Positions 44,578 to 50,206 of a DNA stretch of 50,206 bases are shown piece after piece. The position numbers and the translations under genes were made by a program. The stretch covers positions 1 to 50,206 of the forward strand of contig JAADFR010000148.1 of assembly GCA_013152755.1 (NCBI GenBank), given 5' to 3'. The notes beneath the pieces are model-generated. The model was not told the origin of the DNA and made no database searches. It saw only the letters and a list, made by a program, of their open reading frames with translations. Numbering within the stretch: position 1 is the stretch's first letter; each line of letters opens with the position of its first letter. The stretch comes from Alphaproteobacteria bacterium (GTDB lineage Bacteria > Pseudomonadota > Alphaproteobacteria > Sphingomonadales > Emcibacteraceae).

Positions 44578-47276
44578 TCCTCCGCCGTATCATCCTCAGT
44601 TTCTTCTTCTTCTTCTTCTTCTGGTTCAGGTTCCTGAACCCGCTCAACAGAAACGATTTTTTCTGCATCTCCTACTTTAAACAGGGTTACGCCCTGCGTG
44701 TTCCGTCCGGCAACCCGAACATCTCCCACCGGAACCCGGATTAGACGTCCCTGATCCGTTACCATCATCAATTGATCCATATCGTTTATGGGGAAGGCCG
44801 CGATAACATCGCCATTTCGCTCTGAAGTTTCTATATTTATGATCCCCTGCCCGCCGCGACCACTGACACGATATTCATAGGCCGAGGTGCGTTTGCCATA
44901 GCCGTTCACGGTAATGCTGAGGATAAACTGTTCGTTTTCCGCCATATAGGCAATGCGCTCTTCGGTCAGGATTTCCGGTATTTCCGGTGTATCCCCCCGA
45001 CGTTTTGCGGCGACATATTTAAGATAGGCACTGCGTTCTTCCGTATCTGCGGCGACATTATGCAATATAGACATGGATACAACCTCATCCCCATCTGCAA
45101 GACGGATGCCCCGCACGCCGTCAGAATTTCGCCCTTTGAACAGGCGTACGGCCGTGGCGGCAAAACGAATGCATTTTCCGCCTCTGGCCGCCATCAGTAC
45201 ATCATCTTCCTCAGAACAGGCCGCCACACCGATCAGGCTGTCACCTTCGGACAGCTTGATGGCAATCTTGCCGTTGGCCCGCACATTTGAGAAATCAGAC
45301 AACAGATTACGGCGGATATTGCCTTTTTGGGTGGCAAATATGGCATGCAATTCGCTCCAGCTATCCTCATCTTCCGGCAAGGGCAGGATCGTGGAAATAT
45401 TCTCACCCTGCTGAAGGGGCAGGATATTTATCAGGGCCTTGCCTTTGGATTGAGGTGTGCCAACAGGCAATTTCCATACTTTCAGTTTATAGACCTGGCC
45501 AAAGTTGCTGAAAAACAGGATCGGCGTATGGGTGCTGGCGACAAAGACATTACGCAGGAAGTCCTCTTCCTTGGTGCTCATGCCGGATCGCCCTTTGCCG
45601 CCGCGTCGCTGTGCGCGGTAGGTGACCAGAGGCACTCTTTTGATATAGCCTGTGTTGGTTACGGTCACGACCATATCTTCCCGCTGAATCAGGTCTTCAT
45701 CCTCAAACCCGAAGGCATCAAGGGCAAATTCAGAGCGGCGTGGGGTGGCAAAGGCCTCCCGATAGTCCACAAACTCGGTACGCATGATACTATACAGCCG
45801 TTCCCGACTGCGCAGAATATCAATATAATCCTCAATTTCCTCGGCCAGAGCTTTCAGCTCATTGCCGATGTCATCGCGGCCAAGAGCCGTCAGACGGTGC
45901 AGTCTCAATTCAAGAATGGCCCGGACCTGTTTCTCGGACAGCTTGTATTTTCCGTCTACGACCCCACGGCCCGGCTCATTGATCAGTTCGATATAACCTT
46001 GCACATCTACCGCATCCCAATTTTCGGCCATCAGCCTTTCGCGGGCCTCGGCAGGGTTTGGCGCACTGCGGATCATGGCGACAATCTTGTCCAGATTATT
46101 GACCGCAATCACAAGGCCAACCAATATATGCGCCCGGTCCCGGGCCTTGGTCAGTTTGTATTTGGTCCGGCGCGTAATGACTTCTTCACGGAATTTAATG
46201 AAGCATTCAATGATCCGGCGCAAATTCAATACCTCTGGACGCCCCCCGTTAAGGGCCAGAATATTGGCGCCAAAACTGGTCTGTAAAGAGGAATAGCGGA
46301 ACAGCTGGTTCAGAACCACATCACCGACCGCATCGCGCTTTAATTCCACCACGACCCGCACCCCGGTACGGTCAGATTCGTCGCGGATGTCGGAAATCCC
46401 CTCAATCCTCTTGCTGCGCACCAGATCAGCTATCTGTTCAATCATGCGGGCTTTGTTAACCTGAAAGGGAATTTCCGAGACAATGATTGCTTCACGGTTT
46501 TGACGGATTTCCTCGAAATGGGTTTTGCTACGCATGATGACGGAACCACGCCCGGTGGTCAGGGCTGACCGTGCGCCCGCAGACCCCATAATCAAACCGC
46601 CTGTGGGAAAGTCCGGTCCGGGGACAATCTCCACCAGTTCCTCCAGCGTGATTTCCGGATTATCCACATAGGCACAGCAGGCATCCAATACCTCACCCAG
46701 ATTATGAGGTGGAATATTAGTGGCCATACCAACCGCAATCCCCCCGGCCCCATTTACCAAAAGGTTGGGGAAACGGGCAGGCAAGACGGTGGGTTCAAAT
46801 TCTGATTCATCATAGTTGGCCTGAAAATTGACGGTATCTTTGTCAATATCCTCAAGCAATCCGCTGGCCGCTTTGTCCATACGGGCCTCGGTATAGCGCA
46901 TGGCAGCCGCCCTATCGCCGTCCATAGAACCAAAGTTCCCCTGCCCGTCAATAAGCGGCAGGCGCAGGGAAAAACTCTGCGACATACGGACCATGGCTTC
47001 ATAAATGGCACTATCACCGTGGGGGTGATATTTACCCATGACATCACCGACGATGCGGGCGGATTTACGGTATGACTTGGTCCAGTCATAACCGTTCTCA
47101 TACATGGAATAGAGAATACGCCGATGGACCGGTTTCAGGCCATCCCGCACATCGGGAAGCGCGCGGGAGACAATCACGCTCATGGCGTAATCAAGGTAAG
47201 AGGTTTTCATTTCCTCTTCGATGGTGATGGTGGAAATGCCTGTATCGGGGAGATCAGGAAGACTGTTTTCGGTCAA
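44574..47276 (-). CDS. gyrA: DNA gyrase subunit A
   Basis: GyrA is the DNA-cutting subunit of gyrase, which adds negative supercoils. The 900-residue protein has the winged-helix core with [17 protein letters not shown]. The catalytic Tyr128 is in [12 protein letters not shown] coiled-coil gate follows, then the C-terminal wrapping domain with the GyrA box [10 protein letters not shown]. In the quinolone-determining region Ser89 is kept (E. coli Ser83), while Glu93 stands where E. coli has Asp87. The tail is a run of seven Glu from a TTC-repeat tract (44600-44621 on the plus strand), ending TEDDTAEE. It heads the operon with coaD, two cyclophilins, queA and tgt. Confidence 0.97.
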   Translation of the reverse strand: MTENSLPDLPDTGISTITIEEEMKTSYLDYAMSVIVSRALPDVRDGLKPVHRRILYSMYENGYDWTKSYRKSARIVGDVMGKYHPHGDSAIYEAMVRMSQSFSLRLPLIDGQGNFGSMDGDRAAAMRYTEARMDKAASGLLEDIDKDTVNFQANYDESEFEPTVLPARFPNLLVNGAGGIAVGMATNIPPHNLGEVLDACCAYVDNPEITLEELVEIVPGPDFPTGGLIMGSAGARSALTTGRGSVIMRSKTHFEEIRQNREAIIVSEIPFQVNKARMIEQIADLVRSKRIEGISDIRDESDRTGVRVVVELKRDAVGDVVLNQLFRYSSLQTSFGANILALNGGRPEVLNLRRIIECFIKFREEVITRRTKYKLTKARDRAHILVGLVIAVNNLDKIVAMIRSAPNPAEARERLMAENWDAVDVQGYIELINEPGRGVVDGKYKLSEKQVRAILELRLHRLTALGRDDIGNELKALAEEIEDYIDILRSRERLYSIMRTEFVDYREAFATPRRSEFALDAFGFEDEDLIQREDMVVTVTNTGYIKRVPLVTYRAQRRGGKGRSGMSTKEEDFLRNVFVASTHTPILFFSNFGQVYKLKVWKLPVGTPQSKGKALINILPLQQGENISTILPLPEDEDSWSELHAIFATQKGNIRRNLLSDFSNVRANGKIAIKLSEGDSLIGVAACSEEDDVLMAARGGKCIRFAATAVRLFKGRNSDGVRGIRLADGDEVVSMSILHNVAADTEERSAYLKYVAAKRRGDTPEIPEILTEERIAYMAENEQFILSITVNGYGKRTSAYEYRVSGRGGQGIINIETSERNGDVIAAFPINDMDQLMMVTDQGRLIRVPVGDVRVAGRNTQGVTLFKVGDAEKIVSVERVQEPEPEEEEEEETEDDTAEE

Positions 47277-47310
47277 AGAATTGGCCCTTTATAATATACT
47301 TAAATCAATT

Positions 47311-47427
47311 ATTGTACCGGCATCCCGTCACTTGGCATACCATTGTAAAATATATCGTATTTTTATACTAAATCCCGCGCGCTATGGCAAGGAATACGAC
47401 ATATATTTATCCATGTGCCGGTACAAT
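47311..47427 (-). promoter_or_regulatory. gyrA promoter between long-range inverted repeats
   Basis: On the minus strand, TTGCCA (47385-47390), 17 nt, TATAAA (47362-47367) predicts a start near 47355 and an 80-nt leader. Two 12-bp perfect inverted repeats flank it: ATTGTACCGGCA (47311-47322), inside the leader, and TGCCGGTACAAT (47416-47427), upstream of the -35. They are 93 bp apart. Paired binding with DNA looping, or a supercoiling-sensitive cruciform, are possible readings. Confidence 0.5.
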
Positions 47428-47462
47428 TTTACAAGGCCATTTAATTCCCTTTGAATCCTGAA

Positions 47463-47777
47463 TTATTCAAAGCGTACTGCGGTGCCGAATGCCAGTATTT
47501 CAGAGGCATTGGTCGCGATGGTAGAGGTCGTAAAGCGCACGTTGACCACCGCATCTGCCCCAAGATTTTTTGCATTTTCTTCAAGGCGGAGCAAAGCCTG
47601 TTCGCGGGCGTCTTCCAGCAATTCCGTATAACCCCTGAGTTCCCCGCCAACAATAGTTTTTAACCCCGCCATGATGTCACGGCCAATATGTTTGGATTGC
47701 ACAGTGCTGCCGCGCACAAGCCCAAGGGTTTCAGTGATATTTTTTCCGGCAATATTCTCTGTTGTTGTAAAAAGCAT
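47463..47777 (-). CDS. YbjQ/UPF0145 family protein
   Basis: This small cytoplasmic protein of 104 residues belongs to the UPF0145 (YbjQ) family, sometimes labelled heavy-metal-binding, whose role is not established. Typical features are LFTTTENIAGKNITETLGLVRGSTVQSKHIGRD, GGELRGYTELLEDAREQALLRL, and LGADAVVNVRFTTS. Family members assemble as a pentamer-like shell. AAGGA stands 8 nt before the ATG. It lies upstream of gyrA on the same strand but with a separate gyrA promoter between. Confidence 0.92.
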   Translation of the reverse strand: MLFTTTENIAGKNITETLGLVRGSTVQSKHIGRDIMAGLKTIVGGELRGYTELLEDAREQALLRLEENAKNLGADAVVNVRFTTSTIATNASEILAFGTAVRFE

Positions 47778-48198
47778 TGTATTATCCTTTGTTGTTTATT
47801 TTTAGCTCATAAACAGTTTATCAATTTTTGGGAGGATGTCACCCGGACTTTAACACTGCCAATCCACTGTCATTATCGCCTATATTAAAGGTGTCAGTTT
47901 TCTTTACACTTTCAAAAAAGGCAAAAAAATATTTAACCATTTGATACGTATGCATAAAATTGATTTCAGAAATATTTTTGTTCATTTCATACACATAAAC
48001 TGTCAGAAAACTTTACATTTAAGTAAATCATGAAAAGCTGATAATAGTCCTAAGTCATTGAAATATGTAAAGTCATGTATTGTGGCGTGATTCTTGCTTG
48101 TAAAATATATACTTGGGCAATCTGGCACCGCCATGGCAATTAAAGTGTGCTTAGTATTAGCAGCAAACTAATAATTAGCTGCATATTGGGAAAGAAAA
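47778..48198. promoter_or_regulatory. Intergenic region upstream of the PEP-CTERM gene with repeated motif
   Basis: This 421-nt region holds two copies of a 17-bp motif in the same orientation: TGTCAGTTTTCTTTACA (47892-47908) and TGTCAGAAAACTTTACA (48001-48017). Both halves are identical and only the A/T centre differs. They start 109 bp apart. A further half-copy TGTAAA (48066-48071) lies just before the sigma-54 promoter. These look like upstream activator sites for an enhancer-binding protein. No open frame of weight lies here. Confidence 0.6.
48083..48097 (+). promoter_or_regulatory. Sigma-54 (-24/-12) promoter of the PEP-CTERM gene
   Basis: TGGCGTGATTCTTGC fits the RpoN consensus TGGCRYR-N4-TTGC, with exactly 10 nt between the invariant GG and GC. 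It lies about 100 nt before the ATG. Known PEP-CTERM gene sets with the PrsK/PrsR two-component pair often use sigma-54 promoters, which supports the call. Confidence 0.7.
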
Positions 48199-48984
48199 AT
48201 GGTTAAAATATCAAAAATTAAAGGCATATGCATTGGAATGGCAGGGGCCTTAAGCCTGTTCATCACGCCGGCATTATCATCACCACTCATAAATGATGCT
48301 AATGTTATCCCGGATGTAATATTCGGGAGTGGAAACAGCAATGGTTCGTTTACTATAGATCGTGACAGCGGAGTAGAGCTTGGCCTGCGGGCAAAAATAC
48401 CATTCATCGGCACCACCAACAGCAATGGTGATGGAACTTATAGCTATACCCTGGCAGAGGCTAATCCCAAATGGAATTTTGATTGGACTGTCAATACGAA
48501 TTACGATGGTACGTCCGGTTTGGTTATCAGTGATTTATTCTATATTCTCGGCATTGATTTTGATCCGGGCATTGGAACAGACTTTTTTGCCTTTGACCCG
48601 ATTACCCCTAGCACGGCAGTTCCTTTTTACGACCATAGCATTGGTACAAATTCCACAGGCAATGGCGGTGGAGCGGAAGTCCCTTTTTCCAATGCTACAG
48701 AATTAGCTGCTGCTCCAGGCCTGTATCAAACTTTAATTGATAATAATAATGTCCTGCAGCAGTCATGGCGGCATGCGTTTTTTACAACGGCGTCGGGTAA
48801 ATCATATGATCCTACCATCAGTGGTACTTACGATATCTATCTGGCGGCCTTTAATGCCAATGGTAGTCAGGTGGCCCGTACGGATATTAAGGTCATCATC
48901 GGGACTGTACCGGAACCGGCTCCCTTTGCCCTGATGGCCCTGTCACTTCTGGGCATGGGTTTGTATCGCCGGAAAAGACGTTAA
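48199..48984 (+). CDS. PEP-CTERM sorting domain protein, extracellular or surface
   Basis: This 261-residue exported protein has a signal peptide (residues 1-28, cut near ALS-SP). Its mature region is rich in Asn, Gly, Thr, Ser and Asp, with no cysteine (NSNGDGTYSYTLAEANPKW, DYDGTSG-like stretches, GTYDIYLAAFNANGSQ). It ends with a textbook PEP-CTERM signal: VPEPAPFALMALSLLGMGLYRRKRR-type residues 237-261, with the Pro-Glu-Pro motif, hydrophobic helix and Arg-rich tail. An exosortase (EpsH family) would cut at PEP; no exosortase is in this window. Such proteins go with exopolysaccharide and biofilm or floc formation. It stands alone with its own sigma-54 promoter and terminator. Confidence 0.9.
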   Translation: MVKISKIKGICIGMAGALSLFITPALSSPLINDANVIPDVIFGSGNSNGSFTIDRDSGVELGLRAKIPFIGTTNSNGDGTYSYTLAEANPKWNFDWTVNTNYDGTSGLVISDLFYILGIDFDPGIGTDFFAFDPITPSTAVPFYDHSIGTNSTGNGGGAEVPFSNATELAAAPGLYQTLIDNNNVLQQSWRHAFFTTASGKSYDPTISGTYDIYLAAFNANGSQVARTDIKVIIGTVPEPAPFALMALSLLGMGLYRRKRR

Positions 48985-49012
48985 GTTAAGCTAAAAAACA
49001 TAAATCTTTATC

Positions 49013-49040
49013 AAGGCGGTCGTTATGGGCCGCCTTTTTT
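49013..49040 (+). terminator. Intrinsic terminator after the PEP-CTERM gene
   Basis: AAGGCGG (49013-49019) pairs with CCGCCTT (49030-49036) around a 10-nt loop, followed at once by TTTTTT. It lies 28 nt after the stop codon. Confidence 0.85.
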
Positions 49041-49066
49041 ATTTCCACATATCTCTCTTTTTCAGT

Positions 49067-49082
49067 ACAAGATATATCTTGT
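49067..49082. promoter_or_regulatory. Perfect 16-bp palindrome upstream of mazG
   Basis: ACAAGATATATCTTGT is self-complementary and ends 19 nt before the mazG ATG. It could be an operator over the promoter or a small leader hairpin. Confidence 0.35.
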
Positions 49083-49101
49083 CTTAAATCAGGGAAAATA
49101 A

Positions 49102-49920
49102 ATGACTAAAACTGATATTTCAGATTTGCTGACCATCATGAAACGCCTGCGCAATCCGGATGGGGGATGCCCGTGGGATATTGAGCAGGATTTTTCAACC
49201 ATTGCCCCCTATACCATTGAAGAAGCCTATGAGGTGGCCGAGGCCATCGAAATGGATGATATGCTCCACCTGAAAGACGAGTTGGGGGATCTGTTGTTTC
49301 AGGTGGTGTTCCATGCCCAAATGGCACAGAAAAAAGGCCATTTTACCTTTGATGACGTTGTGACGGCAATTTGTGACAAGATGACCCGCCGCCACCCCCA
49401 TGTTTTTGGCAATGCGGACTATCGTGACGCTGAACAGCAAACCGTCGCCTGGGAAGCGCAGAAGGCAGAGGAGCGCAAGGATAAAAACCAGAACACGAGT
49501 GTTCTTGACGGCGTGACACCCGCCCTGCCCGCCCTAACCCGGGCCATAAAACTGCAAAACCGGGCCGCAAGGGTCGGCTTTGACTGGCCCGATACAGCGC
49601 AGGTTCTGGATAAATTAAATGAGGAAATGGCTGAATTATCCCACGAATTTGTCGAGGCCGGTAAAGGCAGCGACAATGAAGACACGATCGTCGAGGAATT
49701 TGGTGATATGATGTTTGTCTATGCCAATCTGGCCCGTCATTTGAATATAGACGCCGAAACCGCCCTGCGGTCTGCCAATCACAAATTTGAACGGCGTTTC
49801 CGACAAGTCGAAATGCTGGCCAAGGCGCAAGGGAAATCTCTGGATGAAATGTCTCTGGACCAGATGGATGCGCTCTGGGATCAGGTAAAAGAACAGGAAA
49901 AGAAAAATTCTATTCCGTAA
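49102..49920 (+). CDS. mazG: Nucleoside triphosphate pyrophosphohydrolase
   Basis: MazG hydrolyses NTPs and dNTPs to monophosphates, acting as a housecleaning enzyme and modulating ppGpp effects in E. coli. The 272-residue protein has two MazG domains. The first has [28 protein letters not shown] and [17 protein letters not shown]. The second has [22 protein letters not shown] and [18 protein letters not shown]. The EExxE-x-D metal-binding patterns are present in both. GGGA stands 8 nt before the ATG. Its end overlaps the convergent oligopeptidase gene by 11 nt. Confidence 0.96.
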   Translation: MTKTDISDLLTIMKRLRNPDGGCPWDIEQDFSTIAPYTIEEAYEVAEAIEMDDMLHLKDELGDLLFQVVFHAQMAQKKGHFTFDDVVTAICDKMTRRHPHVFGNADYRDAEQQTVAWEAQKAEERKDKNQNTSVLDGVTPALPALTRAIKLQNRAARVGFDWPDTAQVLDKLNEEMAELSHEFVEAGKGSDNEDTIVEEFGDMMFVYANLARHLNIDAETALRSANHKFERRFRQVEMLAKAQGKSLDEMSLDQMDALWDQVKEQEKKNSIP

Positions 49921-50206
49921 TGCCCAACAGATCAAAAAAGAAGCTATATTCCAGGGCTAAATCTTTAAAGCGTTTATAGCGCCCCGATGCGCCGCCGTGT
50001 CCGGCCTCCATATTCACATCAAAAACCAGCAGATTATCATCTGTTTTATAGTCCCGTAGCTTGGCGACCCATTTGGCCGGTTCAAAATACTGTACCTGTG
50101 AATCATGCAGTCCGGTGGTCACCAGAATATTGGGATACTCCTGATGCTTTACATTGTCATAGGGGGAATAGGACTTCATATAGTCATAATAGCCCTTTTC
50201 ATTGGG
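49910..50206 (-). CDS. Oligopeptidase B-like S9 peptidase, C-terminal fragment
   Basis: This is the last 98 residues of a prolyl oligopeptidase-family serine peptidase whose rest lies beyond the right edge. The frame is open to the edge ([19 protein letters not shown]). It has the catalytic Asp region [24 protein letters not shown] and the catalytic His in [25 protein letters not shown]. That ending is typical of oligopeptidase B (PtrB), which cuts peptides after basic residues. The catalytic Ser would be outside the window. It overlaps mazG by 11 nt. Confidence 0.92.
   Translation of the reverse strand, partial: PNEKGYYDYMKSYSPYDNVKHQEYPNILVTTGLHDSQVQYFEPAKWVAKLRDYKTDDNLLVFDVNMEAGHGGASGRYKRFKDLALEYSFFFDLLGITE

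Noticed and set aside
44600-44621. TTC repeat as a phase-variation tract in gyrA
   Set aside because: Trinucleotide slippage would only change the number of Glu residues in the tail of an essential gene; no switch would result.
45327-46286. 319-codon plus-strand reading frame inside gyrA
   Set aside because: It is the antisense shadow of well-conserved gyrA sequence.

Overview
This window is core chromosome of a free-living, moderately AT-leaning alphaproteobacterium. Many gene neighbourhoods are typical of that class: cysteine desulfurase next to cysE at the edge of a probable suf cluster; mrcA-prfB beside amiC and rne; accB-accC-aat beside DUF2155-mlaD-NDUFA12; gyrA-coaD-cyclophilins-queA-tgt; a large B12-dependent ribonucleotide reductase; and RNase E with a long acidic insertion. 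A CtrA-type site before a chemoreceptor and a PEP-CTERM protein suggest a marine or biofilm-associated lineage (Emcibacter, Kordiimonas or Sneathiella-like). That placement is inference. There is no rRNA, CRISPR array, insertion sequence or prophage.

Layout. 1-5.0 kb: a partial cysteine desulfurase and cysE on the minus strand, divergent from an alpha/beta hydrolase, then anmK (minus) and tyrS (plus). 5.0-14.4 kb: a large AsmA-like envelope protein divergent from glnE, then bcp, a DUF455 ferritin-like gene, and an M23 endopeptidase overlapping a bactofilin. 14.4-15.7 kb: one unrecognised secreted protein. 15.7-21.6 kb: prfB with an intact programmed +1 frameshift, mrcA, an inserted GNAT gene and amiC. 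21.6-27.0 kb: a long leader and rne, a strong terminator, then a BepA-like M48 protease and a DsbA-like oxidoreductase. 27.0-32.3 kb: thiSG (minus), aroQ, accBC and aat (plus), then DUF2155, mlaD and NDUFA12 (minus). 32.3-38 kb: tandem NrdR boxes and nrdJ, an S24-type regulator, a YciA-type thioesterase, and a small exported protein behind twin 13-bp operators. 38-40.8 kb: a methyl-accepting chemotaxis protein and two tRNA-Lys genes. 40.9-47.8 kb: the minus-strand gyrA-coaD-cyclophilin-cyclophilin-queA-tgt operon and a YbjQ-family gene. 47.8-50.2 kb: a sigma-54 promoter with repeated upstream motifs driving a PEP-CTERM protein, mazG, and the C-terminal end of an oligopeptidase B-like gene.

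Functionally the window joins envelope building (PBP1A, amidase, M23 peptidase, bactofilin, AsmA-like protein, MlaD, BepA-like protease, DsbA-like protein), nucleotide and nitrogen control (nrdJ, mazG, glnE), cofactor and lipid synthesis (thiSG, coaD, accBC), and translation or tRNA modification (tyrS, prfB, tRNA-Lys, queA, tgt, aat). The least explained material lies in intergenic dyads and three proteins: the orphan secreted protein at 14.5 kb, the GNAT protein with an extra helical tail, and the PEP-CTERM protein with its regulatory region.
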